A DNA stretch of 64,000 bases, taken from assembly GCA_964602595.1 (NCBI GenBank), contig CAZRRO010000004.1, positions 124,001 through 188,000 on the forward strand. The letters are read 5' to 3'. Below the pieces are notes generated by a model. The model saw only the letters and a program-made list of their open reading frames with translations. It was not told the DNA's origin and searched no databases. The DNA is from CAIWAH01 sp964602595. GTDB taxonomy: Bacteria > Verrucomicrobiota > Verrucomicrobiia > Limisphaerales > UBA9464. Numbering within the stretch: position 1 is the first letter of the stretch; every line of letters starts with the position of its first letter. A program made the translations under genes and the position numbers. This document shows, piece after piece, positions 31,801-39,457 of the stretch.

Positions 31801-32058
31801 GGGCTTGCCGGGCACGACCACCGGCCCCTCATTCTTAGTCTCCTTGAACAGCCCTTCCTTGGTGTCGAGCCGCATCGCCGCCTTGCGCGCCCCTGGGTCG
31901 GGACCGTGGCACGCGGTGCAGTTGTCCGAGAGGATCGGCCGGATATCGCGGTTGAACTGGATGTCGGCGGCGGACGCCAGCGTCGGGAAGGCGAGCGTCG
32001 CCAATGCCAGGACAACGGCGCGCACCAACGGGCGGGTATCAGGGTCGGACCGGAACAT
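28864..32058 (-). CDS. PSCyt1-DUF1549-LamG-DUF1553 secreted protein, locus 1
   Basis: The product is 1064 residues with a signal peptide (AVVLALATLAFPTLASA). The N-terminal planctomycete-type cytochrome domain has IRPILSDNCTACHGPD (about residue 48). DUF1549 follows (DAFVGAKLAEQGLKPNPEADRRTL, WLDAARYADTHG, NCAACHDHKFDPIT). A concanavalin/LamG-like domain at about 440-640 (FSYGAWVKAPGG, QHVFVTYDGSSKAGG, DVRIYTRTLTAAEV) is inserted before DUF1553 (VTVNRFWQEVFGVGLVKS, YRRSMYTFWKRAAPP, RRERTNTPLQALATLNDP). LamG suggests polysaccharide binding. It is the first gene of the pair with the DUF1501 protein. Substrate and reaction are unknown. Confidence 0.92.
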   Translation of the reverse strand: MFRSDPDTRPLVRAVVLALATLAFPTLASAADIQFNRDIRPILSDNCTACHGPDPGARKAAMRLDTKEGLFKETKNEGPVVVPGKPEQSALWKRIVTTDPDEVMPPPKSHKTIKPEQRELLKQWILAGAQWQPHWAFLKPERPPVPAKVKVAGSKFKVRNPIDAFVGAKLAEQGLKPNPEADRRTLARRLALDLTGLPPKPADVEAFVQDKSPGYYESYVKRLMDSPQWGEHRGRYWLDAARYADTHGLHFDNYREMWPYRDWVIRAFNRNQRFDRFVIEQIAGDLLENPTDEQLIATGFHRCNMTTNEGGTIEEENLSIYANDRVSTTGWVFLGLTANCAACHDHKFDPITMRDFYSMAAFFRNTTQSGFDGNVKDGRNAAITVVTDPDDHARWNELPALTKAAKAKVEQRKQDAATDFAKWAANAQAGGFKVPTDGLALHAPLNEGAGDEISAGGRRFKAAGSVEWKADGKLGPAPVIKAGKTFDLGNVGDFERSQPFSYGAWVKAPGGRYESALARMDQGNEFRGWDLFTHDRNWAVHFVNRWPENALKVVTTDNPLKPGEWQHVFVTYDGSSKAGGVKLFVNGAEVKTKAEVDQLSDTIRTDVTLRVGQRSKDQVLNDGQVQDVRIYTRTLTAAEVKSLATDGVPQALLAVAADQRTEAQKQSLLNHYLTTVDQPFQAATQLAAGLEQERETIRKKYPVTHIQREKDGAAPMANILFRGQYDQKRDQVVAAVPAALNPLPPGAPTNRLGLAHWLVAADNPLLARVTVNRFWQEVFGVGLVKSVDDFGIMGESPTHPELLDWLAVEFRESGWDVKHLFELMVTSSAYRQNATTTPEKLEKDPGNRLLSRGPRFRMDAEMVRDYALSASGLLVPKVGGPSVKPYQPDGVWEAVAMPESDTKKYQRDSGDALYRRSMYTFWKRAAPPASMDLFNAPSREVSCTRRERTNTPLQALATLNDPQFVEAARHLAEQALQQAKGDTNKAVEVIAQRVLARPLSKPEKSLVKQSLGELTGFYIQQPDEAKKLVSVGDSKPAEGLSAPQLAAMTMVANQLLNLDEVLNK

Positions 32059-32253
32059 ATTCAGTGGCAGATGCGTGAAACCGTATCGCCGACGGCGACA
32101 AAGTCCACCGGTGGCGTGGGACTACGGACGGCGTGGGCGTCATTGGCCATCAAACGAATCCGGCCCGGCCACCCGGATGTTGGCCAAGGCTGGGCGGGAA
32201 GTGCCCGCCCCCGCAAACCGGCTCCGAAACGGCACCGTCCGATGGGCCGTTGG

Positions 32254-32281
32254 TTGACATTCCGCGTCCGTGGGCTGACTT
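32254..32281 (+). promoter_or_regulatory. Putative promoter of the ABC cassette
   Basis: A perfect TTGACA (32254-32259), a 16-bp spacer and TGACTT (32276-32281) end ten bases before the ATG at 32292. Confidence 0.5.
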
Positions 32282-32291
32282 CGCCTCGCTC

Positions 32292-33008
32292 ATGGGATCA
32301 TCCGTCCAATCCGGCGCCGCCTTGCTGCGCGTGCACGGCCTGCACAAGGCTTACGCGGGCCGGGCCGTCCTGCGCGGGGTTTCGCTGGAACTGCGCGCGG
32401 GCCAACGGCTCGCGCTGACGGGACCTTCGGGTAGCGGCAAGACCACGTTGCTCAACTGCCTCGGCGGAGTGGACCGGCCCGATGCCGGCGAAATCTTCCT
32501 CGGCGACCAGCGGCTGGACCAACTCGACGCGGATGCCTTGGCGGAAGTCCGCCGGCGCCGGCTGGGAACCATCTTCCAGTTCTTCCACCTGCTGCCCACG
32601 CTCACCGCCGCCGAGAACATCGAACTGCCGCTCCAGCTCAATGGCGTCGCTCCGGCCGAACGCGCGGGCCGGGTCCGTGAGCTGCTGGACCGCGTCGAGG
32701 TCGCGCACCGGGCCGACGCGCTGCCCGCCGAATTGTCCGGCGGCGAGATGCAACGGGTCGCGATCGCCCGCGCGCTGGCGCATCGCCCGGCGCTCCTGCT
32801 GGCCGACGAACCGACGGGCAACCTCGATTCGCGCAACGGTGCCAACATCCTCCAGCTCCTCCGCGAACTGACCGACGAAACGGGCACGGCGCTGGTGCTG
32901 GTCACCCACAGCGCCGAAGCCGCCGCCATCTGCCATCGCGAGATCCAACTGCGGGACGGCGAAATCGTCGGCACGCAGTTCCGCGACGAAACCGCCGCCA
33001 CGGCCTGA
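32292..33008 (+). CDS. LolD/MacB-type ABC transporter ATPase
   Basis: The 238-residue product starts at the ATG at 32292. Walker A is GPSGSGKTTLLN, the Q-loop region is GTIFQFFHLLPTLTA, the signature is LSGGEMQRVAIARAL, Walker B is LLLADEPTGNLD, and the H-loop is VLVTHS. This is the LolD/FtsE/MacB branch, which pairs with FtsX-type permeases, and exactly such a permease begins 20 bp downstream. Energy coupling at the inner membrane for lipoprotein or substrate release is inferred. The upstream in-frame extension to 32133 is Pro/Gly-rich and not family-like. Confidence 0.95.
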   Translation: MGSSVQSGAALLRVHGLHKAYAGRAVLRGVSLELRAGQRLALTGPSGSGKTTLLNCLGGVDRPDAGEIFLGDQRLDQLDADALAEVRRRRLGTIFQFFHLLPTLTAAENIELPLQLNGVAPAERAGRVRELLDRVEVAHRADALPAELSGGEMQRVAIARALAHRPALLLADEPTGNLDSRNGANILQLLRELTDETGTALVLVTHSAEAAAICHREIQLRDGEIVGTQFRDETAATA

Positions 33009-33027
33009 CGCCACCGAACCGCCCGCC

Positions 33028-35739
33028 ATGAGTTCGCCCGTCCCGATTCGCCTGCTGCCGCTCCTGTGGCGCAAGTTGACGTGGCGGCATTGGCGGCTCG
33101 CGCCCGTGCAGTCGGGCCTGCTCGTGGGCATCCTCGCGCTGGGCATCGCGGTCTTCTTCGCCATCCGCCTGGCCAACCGCGCCGCCGTGGCCAGCTTCCA
33201 GAACTTCACCGACCTGCTCACCGCCGAGAGCGACGGCCTGATCAGCCCGCCGGCCGGCTTGCTGCCCGAGGGCGTGCTGCCGGAATTGCGCGCGGCGTTG
33301 GGCGCGGAACCCGTCCAGCTTGTGGCCGTCCTGGAAACCACCGCCGCCCGGCCGCGGACCCGCGAGGACGAAGCCATCGGCACCCGGGAAACCTTCCAGG
33401 TGCTCGGCGTGGATTTGGTAGCCGTGCAAAACTTGGCGAGCCAACGACGCACCGACCGGGCGTGGTTCAGCCAAGGCCAGCCGCCGCCGCACGCAAAGCA
33501 ACCAAGCGGCGGCAGTGCGAACCGCGACACGACCACCTCGCAGTTCTGGCAGACATTTCGGGACCCACGGGCGATCTTCATCAGCGAAGCGTTGGCCCGC
33601 CGCGACGGCCTGGCTGCGGGCGCGGAACTGTCGCTCGTGCTCAACGAACGGATCGTCCCGCTGCGGGTCGCCGGAGTGATTCCGGCGGACCCTTCGCGAC
33701 CACAGGCGCCGGCCCATCTCTTAGTCACGGACTTGCCCAACTTGCAGGCGCTCACCGAGACCTTCGGGAAGCTGTCGCGGGTCGAGTTCGTGCTGGAGGA
33801 CGGTCCCCGCCGAAGCGAGCGCTGGGAGGCCATCAAGGCGCGCCTAACCACCTTGGCCAACGCCTCCCCGGGCGGCGCCGCGCGCTGGCAGGTCTCCACG
33901 CCCACGGACCGGCGCGCGAGCGGCGAAGTGATGACCCGGGCGTTCCGCCTGAACCTAACCATCCTGTCGCTGCTGGCCTTGCTGGTTGGGCTCTATCTTG
34001 TCTTCCAAGCCCTCGACGGCGCGGTGGTCCGCCGGCGCGAGGAGATCGCCATCCTGCGGTCGCTCGGCGTGACGCCGCGGGAAATCCAAAGGGCCTGGCT
34101 CGGCGAAGCGGCCCTGCTGGGCCTGGCGGGCGGCGGCGTTGGGCTGCTGCTGGGCTGGCTCGGAGCCCAAGGCGCGGTGCGGTTCGTCGGCCGAACGGTG
34201 AACGCGCTCTATTATTCCAGTTCGGCCGACGCGGCCGAACTCCGCGCCGATGAGGCACTGCTCGCACTGCTCCTCGCAGTTGCCACGAGCGTGCTCGCGG
34301 GCTGGTTACCGGCGAAAGCCGCCGCCGACACGCCGCCGGCGCAGGCGCTGGGCCGAGGGGCCGCGACCAACTTTGCCGGGCCGCGCCTGTTGCGCCGGAC
34401 GGGGTTGGCGTTGGCGTTCCTGCTGGCGGGCGCCTTGCTGACATTCCTCCCGCCGTTGCGCCTCGCCGGCGGTGCCCGGCTTTCCTTGGCGGCTTACGCC
34501 ACCGCCTTGGCATGGGTGTTTGGCGCCGGAATCCTCGGCGGAAGCGCCCTGAAGGCCTTCGCCCGGGGGTTGGCCCGACTGCGCTGGGCGACCGCCCCGG
34601 TGACGTTCCGCCTCGCGCTGAGCCATCTGCGCGAACCGTCCGGCCGGCATCGGCTCGCGGTCGCGGGGCTCGTCTGTGCGGTCGCGATGACGGCCGGCAT
34701 GGCCATCCTCGTGGGCAGCTTCGACACGACGATGCGCGGCTGGATCACACGGACGTTCCAGGCGGACCTGTATCTCTCCAGCGACGGCGCCCAAAGCGCC
34801 TCCACTGAGAACCGCATCTCGCCCGCGACGTGGCGCCAAGTGCTGGCGCACCCGGCGGTGGCCGAGGCACAGGTGTTGCAGGCGGCGCGCATCCAACTGC
34901 CGGCCGGCGACACGTTGCTGATCGGTGCGGACCTCGAGTTCTTCCGTGTCCACGCGCGGCCGGCCTGGCGCGAGGCACCCGTGGACGCCGCGGTGTTCAA
35001 CCCGCAAATCAGCGGGCAACTCGCCCTGGTGAGCGAGAGCTTCGCCGACCGCTTCCAGGTCCGCCGCGGCAGCCGGGTCACGCTGCCCACGCCGGCGGGA
35101 CCACGCGAAGTTTCGGTCGCCGGCGTCTTCTCCGACTACGGGAACGAGCGGGGTTCACTGCTCGTGGAACGGGACCAGTTTGTCCGGTGGTTCGGCGATG
35201 AACTCGCGAACAGCCTCATTCTCGTGGTGCGCGCGGGCGTCTCACCGGAAACGGTCCGCAGCGAACTGCGGGCGGCGAATCCGGGGTTGGCCGTGTTCAC
35301 GCAGGCCTACCTCCGAGGCGAGGCGCTGCGGATTTTCCGGCAGACCTTTGCCATCACCTACGCACTCGAACTGATCGGCGTCGTGGTGGCCGTGGCCGGG
35401 CTGGGGTTCACCATGGTTAGCCTGCTGTGGGAACGCCGCGGGGAGCTTACCACCTTGCGGGCCTTGGGCCTGCGCCGTTCCGAACTCGCCGCCGCCGCCG
35501 CCTTCGAAGGCGCGCTGACGGCGACGAGCGGCGTGTTGGTCGGACTGGCCGCGAGCCTCGCGCTCGGCTGGCTGCTGATCCACCGGGTTAACCGGCAGAC
35601 GTTTGGCTGGACATTGGAAACTGACTGGCCGTGGAGCCAATTGGCCGCGCTGGCTGCCGTGGTGATTGCCTCCGCCACGGCAACGGCCTGGACGGCCGGC
35701 CGCTGGGGCGCGCGGTTGCCGGCCGAACGGGAGGAATGA
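33028..35739 (+). CDS. FtsX-type ABC permease, two-module form
   Basis: The product is 903 residues. The first helix (GLLVGILALGIAVFFAI) is followed by a ~260-residue periplasmic domain. Then come three helices (LLALLVGLYLVFQAL with RREEIAILRSLGV, LLGLAGGGVGLLLGW, LLAVATSVLAGWLPA). A second module has its own extracytoplasmic domain and a final FtsX set (GVVVAVAGLGFTMVSLLW, RRGELTTLRALGLRRSEL, ATSGVLVGLAASLALGWLL). This 8-10 helix arrangement matches the large permeases that act with LolD-type ATPases and AttH-like lipocalins. It is cytoplasmic-membrane located. The lipocalin gene starts 7 bp downstream. Confidence 0.93.
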   Translation: MSSPVPIRLLPLLWRKLTWRHWRLAPVQSGLLVGILALGIAVFFAIRLANRAAVASFQNFTDLLTAESDGLISPPAGLLPEGVLPELRAALGAEPVQLVAVLETTAARPRTREDEAIGTRETFQVLGVDLVAVQNLASQRRTDRAWFSQGQPPPHAKQPSGGSANRDTTTSQFWQTFRDPRAIFISEALARRDGLAAGAELSLVLNERIVPLRVAGVIPADPSRPQAPAHLLVTDLPNLQALTETFGKLSRVEFVLEDGPRRSERWEAIKARLTTLANASPGGAARWQVSTPTDRRASGEVMTRAFRLNLTILSLLALLVGLYLVFQALDGAVVRRREEIAILRSLGVTPREIQRAWLGEAALLGLAGGGVGLLLGWLGAQGAVRFVGRTVNALYYSSSADAAELRADEALLALLLAVATSVLAGWLPAKAAADTPPAQALGRGAATNFAGPRLLRRTGLALAFLLAGALLTFLPPLRLAGGARLSLAAYATALAWVFGAGILGGSALKAFARGLARLRWATAPVTFRLALSHLREPSGRHRLAVAGLVCAVAMTAGMAILVGSFDTTMRGWITRTFQADLYLSSDGAQSASTENRISPATWRQVLAHPAVAEAQVLQAARIQLPAGDTLLIGADLEFFRVHARPAWREAPVDAAVFNPQISGQLALVSESFADRFQVRRGSRVTLPTPAGPREVSVAGVFSDYGNERGSLLVERDQFVRWFGDELANSLILVVRAGVSPETVRSELRAANPGLAVFTQAYLRGEALRIFRQTFAITYALELIGVVVAVAGLGFTMVSLLWERRGELTTLRALGLRRSELAAAAAFEGALTATSGVLVGLAASLALGWLLIHRVNRQTFGWTLETDWPWSQLAALAAVVIASATATAWTAGRWGARLPAEREE

Positions 35740-35746
35740 CACGAAC

Positions 35747-36910
35747 ATGAGACAGACTGGACACAGCGGTTGGCAACGGTCGCGGGTTACCATTCTTGGG
35801 CTGTGCCTAGGTCTGTTCGTCGGGGTAGCGGCGGCGCAGCCCGTGCCACAGACCACGCCAGATGGCTTCGCCGTGCCGCAGCCCGGGACGCAGTTCCGCT
35901 TTCCTCGCGATCATGGCAGCCATCCGGAGTTCGCCCTCGAATGGTGGTATGTCACCGGCCATCTCTTCGAGACCAACGGCGCCCGCCATGGATTCCAGGC
36001 AACCTTCTTCCGGCGGGCGGCGCCGCGTGACGGGGCTGAAGGGGCCACGGGTTCACCGTCGTTCGGCCGGGGGCAGGTGTTTCTCGCGCACATGGCGTTG
36101 CTCGACGGCCAAACGGGAAGATTCCTGCACCAGGAGCGCTTGAACCGCGATGGCTGGGATGCCTTCGCCCGCACGAACGACCTCGACGTCGTCAACGGCA
36201 ACTGGTCGCTCGTTCGCTCGCCGGCTTCCGGGGCATTCGCGCTGCGCGGCAGCATCCGGGCCGAGGCGGGCTTCGACCTCACGCTGACGCCACGGAAGCC
36301 GCTGGTCGTGTTCGGCACCAACGGAGTTTCGCGAAAGGCCGCCGAACCCACCGCCGCCAGCCATTACCTCACCTTCACCCGGCTCGCGGTGGACGGAGTA
36401 TTGCGGGCCGGCGAACGCACCGTGGCCGTGACCGGCGAGGCGTGGATGGACCACGAATTCAGCTCCAGCCAACTGGGCGCCGGGCAGGTCGGCTGGGACT
36501 GGTCGTGCATCCAGCTTCGCGACGGGCGCGAGCTGATGACCTACCGGCTCCGGCGGGCGGATGGTTCCACCGACTCCAGTTCGACGTTGGCCTGGATCGA
36601 TCGCGACGGCCGCGTGACCCACAGCGGTCCGGTGGACTTCGAATGGCAGACGCTGACACAATGGCGTAGTCCGGCCACCGGCGCGACGTATCCGGCCCGG
36701 ACCGCCCTGACGACCCGTGATCCTGTGACCGGCGAGCGCGTCACCTTCACGCTTGAACCTCTCGCCGCCGACCAGGAACTCACCGGGGCGCTCGGTGGCA
36801 TTCCATATTGGGAAGGCGCCTGCCGGGTGCTCGACGCCCAGGGCCGGGAAATCGGCCGCGCCTTCATGGAACTGACCGGCTACGCCGGCAAGATGCAAGG
36901 TAGACTGTAA
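35747..36910 (+). CDS. Secreted AttH/CrtC-like lipocalin (predicted hydrolase family)
   Basis: The 387-residue product has a signal peptide (VTILGLCLGLFVGVAAAQ). The CrtC/AttH lipocalin pair is recognised by FPRDHGSHPEFALEWWYVTGHL at the start and GEAWMDHEFSSSQLGAGQVGWDW in the second half. The family contains hydroxyneurosporene synthase (CrtC) and secreted proteins always found next to a LolD-type ATPase and FtsX permease. With no carotenoid genes nearby, the second context applies. A GGGAGG sits about 12-17 bases before the ATG, overlapping the permease 3' end, so the three genes form an operon. The stop codon abuts that of the convergent metallopeptidase. Confidence 0.9.
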   Translation: MRQTGHSGWQRSRVTILGLCLGLFVGVAAAQPVPQTTPDGFAVPQPGTQFRFPRDHGSHPEFALEWWYVTGHLFETNGARHGFQATFFRRAAPRDGAEGATGSPSFGRGQVFLAHMALLDGQTGRFLHQERLNRDGWDAFARTNDLDVVNGNWSLVRSPASGAFALRGSIRAEAGFDLTLTPRKPLVVFGTNGVSRKAAEPTAASHYLTFTRLAVDGVLRAGERTVAVTGEAWMDHEFSSSQLGAGQVGWDWSCIQLRDGRELMTYRLRRADGSTDSSSTLAWIDRDGRVTHSGPVDFEWQTLTQWRSPATGATYPARTALTTRDPVTGERVTFTLEPLAADQELTGALGGIPYWEGACRVLDAQGREIGRAFMELTGYAGKMQGRL

Positions 36911-37465
36911 TCAGGCGGCTTCGGCCAAGGCGGCACCTTCGGCGGGCATGACGTCACACCCAATTTCCGCCGGGTGATCAATCACGAGGTAGTCGCCCGG
37001 AAACCGCCGGAGCCGCCACACCATCCACACGTCCCCGGCGCAGACGCCAACCGTGATTCCGGCAAAGGCGGCCATGCCATCGGAGGGGAACTCCAGCATG
37101 AGCGCCAACGCAAGAATGCCGGTAACGAACAACGGCAGCAGGCTGCCGAAACGATAGTGGGACAGGCGCACCGGAATCGTGCAGTGGCAGAATGGCATGA
37201 GCGCATGCCACACAATGCCGAAGCGGAACGCGGCGGCCGGCAAGCGGGCGGCGGACATCAAGGCGAAGGCATGCAACGCCTCGTGGACCACGGAAAGGAC
37301 GAGGAGTCCGCCCAGCATTCCGAAGACGTGCAACGGTTGGATGGGCGCATATCCCGGTTGCTGACGTGCGATCAGCACCATCGCCAATGACAGCAGGATG
37401 ACCACGAGGCTCCCCACCACGTTGACCGTGAGCTTCTCGATCCGGACTTCGGTAATGCAATTCAA
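36911..37465 (-). CDS. Membrane zinc metallopeptidase-like protein (DUF3267 type)
   Basis: The product has about four membrane helices and the zinc motif HEALH (LLVLSVVHEALHAFALM), typical of DUF3267/site-2-protease-like zincins. A second polar patch, HALMPFCHCTIPV, could supply the third ligand. I place the start at the TTG at 37465 because AAAGGGGG lies four bases before it. The frame stays open to a TTG at 37528, which would add 21 unfamily-like residues. Intramembrane proteolysis is inferred from the motif only, and no substrate is apparent. It ends exactly where the lipocalin gene ends on the other strand. Confidence 0.75.
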   Translation of the reverse strand: MNCITEVRIEKLTVNVVGSLVVILLSLAMVLIARQQPGYAPIQPLHVFGMLGGLLVLSVVHEALHAFALMSAARLPAAAFRFGIVWHALMPFCHCTIPVRLSHYRFGSLLPLFVTGILALALMLEFPSDGMAAFAGITVGVCAGDVWMVWRLRRFPGDYLVIDHPAEIGCDVMPAEGAALAEAA

Positions 37466-37533
37466 TTGTCCCCCTTTGCCGCCGCCGTTCCTCCCGTCAG
37501 CGGGTGACACGGTAGTGAACGGACACAAGGTCC

Positions 37534-37557
37534 GGCATCGTTAGATTTAACGATGCC
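37534..37557. repeat. Perfect 10-bp inverted repeat downstream of rimO
   Basis: GGCATCGTTA (37534-37543) pairs perfectly with TAACGATGCC (37548-37557) over a four-base loop. It lies 3' of rimO and upstream of the metallopeptidase gene. No T-tract follows on the minus strand. It may be a terminator of unusual type, a processing site or an operator. Confidence 0.55.
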
Positions 37558-37580
37558 ACCGGACGAGGGGCGTTGAAGTC

Positions 37581-39278
37581 TCAGGCCGGCTCCGCAATCA
37601 GGTCGTAGTCCGTGTGCCCGACCACCTTGACCTTGGCGAACTTCCCCACCGGAAGTTCCCGGCGGAGGTAAACCCGGCCGTCGATGTCCGGCGCATCGGC
37701 CTCGCCGCGGGCCACGAGATATTTCCGGGAACCGAGCTTGCGGTCGGTTTTCGGGGCGGTTCCGGACCGGAGCAGACCGTGCTCCCACGAACTGACGCGG
37801 GCGGCCTCGATCTGCTTGGCCGTGGCCTCGCCCTCGACCAGCACCTTGAGCGTGCGGCCGACGAACGATTCCGCGACCGCGACCGCGACCTCATGCTGGG
37901 CCGCCATCGCCTGTTCGCGGCGTTTCTGACGCTGTTTCGCTGTCAACTGACCGGCCATCTTGCCGGCAATCGTGCCGTCTTCCTGCGAGTAGGCGAAGAC
38001 TCCAAGGCGTTCAAACCGAGTCTCCCGGATGAAGTCGAGCAAGGTGCGGAAGTGGGATTCGGTTTCGCCGGGGAACCCAACGATGAAGGTCGTGCGCAGG
38101 GCAATGCCGGGAACGCCCGCCCGGATCCGGGCAATGAGGTCGCGGATGTATTGGCCGGAAGTTTCGCGGCGCATCCGGGCCAGCAAGTCGTCGTGGATAT
38201 GCTGGAGCGGCATGTCCACGTAGCGGGCCACCTTGCGGCACTCGGCGATGGTCTGGATCAGCTCGTCGGTCCAGTGGGCGGGATGAGTGTAGAGCAGCCG
38301 GATCCAGAAATCGCCCTTCAGGTCGTTCAATTCGCGCAGCAGCGTGCACAGCGTCGTGGCATCGGCGGCCAGCGTCTTCGTGGCGGCGGTGAATTTTTCC
38401 GGGGACGAGATCGCCCGGCTGTGGTTCGGCCGCAGGTCGAGACCGTAGTAAGTTGAGTCCTGGGAGATCAGGTTCAGTTCCTTCACCCCGTCTTTCAACA
38501 ATGCCTTGGCCTCGGCCACGATGTCCGCCTGGCCGCGGCTGCGGTGCGAACCGCGCATCCGCGGGATGATGCAGAAGCTGCACGGGTGGTTGCAGCCCTC
38601 GGCGATCTTCACGTAGGCGAAGTGCCTCGGCGTGAGCCGGAACCGCGGGGTGTCGTAGTGCGGGATGTAGTTGGGCCGAACCGTGACCTGCGTCGCCGGA
38701 GCCTCGGCCTGGAGCGCGATGACCTGCTTGGTCTTCCCGAACCGCGCGGTGCCGCGCAGTGCCTCCTCATGCTCGTAGTGGTCGTGCCCCTTGGCCGAAT
38801 CCAGCTCAGCGAGTTTGGCCTTGAGGGCGGACTTGCGTTTGCCGGCCGCCGGCACGGGTGCAGCCACCTTGGCGGTCCGGGCCGCGATGGCCTGTTCGAC
38901 CAACTGGCCGACCTGCTCGACCTGGTCGATGCCCATGAAGACGTCCACTTCCGGCATCAACTTCGGCAGCTCCTCGCGGAAACGCTGAGGCATGCAGCCG
39001 GAAACGATGACCGCCTGACCGGGCCGGGTCTGCTCGCGGAAGGCGGTGGATTCGAAGATCGTGTCCACGCTTTCTTCCTGCGCTGCGTCAATGAACGAGC
39101 AGGTGTTCACGATGACCGCGTCGGCCTGGGCGGGATCGTTCACGATCTGGACCCCGCTCTTGAGCAGCGAGCCGAGCATGATCTCGGCATCCACCAAATT
39201 CTTGGCGCAACCCAGGGAAATCAGCCCGACCCGGCGGGGGGAAACGGCGGCCACGGGGGCGGCTTTCGACACTTTCAT
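37581..39278 (-). CDS. rimO: Ribosomal protein S12 methylthiotransferase RimO, with insertion
   Basis: The 565-residue product starts at the ATG at 39278. The N-terminal UPF0004 domain has all three cluster cysteines (SLGCAKNLVD, VNTCSFID, SGCMPQRF). The radical SAM motif is EGCNHPCSFCIIPRMRGSH, and the TRAM domain closes the protein (RVYLRRELPVGKFAKVKVVGHTDYDLIAE). It adds a methylthio group to an Asp of S12. RimO is usually about 440 residues. Here ~110 extra residues, Lys/Ala-rich (GKRKSALKAKLAELDSAKG), separate the first domain from the radical SAM domain, and a further ~30 residues follow DSTYYGLDLRPNHS. The gene is divergent from rpoD. TACTTT ends eight bases before the ATG. Confidence 0.95.
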   Translation of the reverse strand: MKVSKAAPVAAVSPRRVGLISLGCAKNLVDAEIMLGSLLKSGVQIVNDPAQADAVIVNTCSFIDAAQEESVDTIFESTAFREQTRPGQAVIVSGCMPQRFREELPKLMPEVDVFMGIDQVEQVGQLVEQAIAARTAKVAAPVPAAGKRKSALKAKLAELDSAKGHDHYEHEEALRGTARFGKTKQVIALQAEAPATQVTVRPNYIPHYDTPRFRLTPRHFAYVKIAEGCNHPCSFCIIPRMRGSHRSRGQADIVAEAKALLKDGVKELNLISQDSTYYGLDLRPNHSRAISSPEKFTAATKTLAADATTLCTLLRELNDLKGDFWIRLLYTHPAHWTDELIQTIAECRKVARYVDMPLQHIHDDLLARMRRETSGQYIRDLIARIRAGVPGIALRTTFIVGFPGETESHFRTLLDFIRETRFERLGVFAYSQEDGTIAGKMAGQLTAKQRQKRREQAMAAQHEVAVAVAESFVGRTLKVLVEGEATAKQIEAARVSSWEHGLLRSGTAPKTDRKLGSRKYLVARGEADAPDIDGRVYLRRELPVGKFAKVKVVGHTDYDLIAEPA

Positions 39279-39286
39279 GGACGGGC

Positions 39287-39316
39287 AAAGTAGCCCGCAG
39301 GCGGCCCGGTGAGCAA
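39287..39316 (-). promoter_or_regulatory. Putative rimO promoter, leaderless type
   Basis: On the minus strand TTGCTC (39311-39316), 18 bp and TACTTT (39287-39292) end eight bases before the ATG. Confidence 0.4.
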
Positions 39317-39381
39317 TGCCGCTGTGGGAAACGCCCCGGTTTGGCCCGGAAACCGGCAATTCAGGCAACCGGCCGGTGGCC

Positions 39382-39410
39382 TTGACTAAAGGATGGCCGG
39401 TTCGGATAGT
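39382..39410 (+). promoter_or_regulatory. Putative rpoD promoter
   Basis: TTGACT (39382-39387), a 17-bp spacer and GATAGT (39405-39410) give a leader of about 40 bases. This is the best conventional promoter in the window and serves a gene with a ribosome binding site. Confidence 0.6.
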
Positions 39411-39427
39411 CCGCCGCTTGTTCGTAA

Positions 39428-39446
39428 CCCCCGGCCACTCCGGGGG
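39428..39446 (+). promoter_or_regulatory. rpoD leader hairpin covering the ribosome binding site
   Basis: CCCCCGG (39428-39434) pairs perfectly with CCGGGGG (39440-39446) over a five-base loop. The right arm contains the only G-rich Shine-Dalgarno candidate, whose GGGGGA ends about ten bases before the ATG at 39458. In RNA the hairpin would hide the binding site. Confidence 0.5.
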
Positions 39447-39457
39447 AACTTTGTTTT

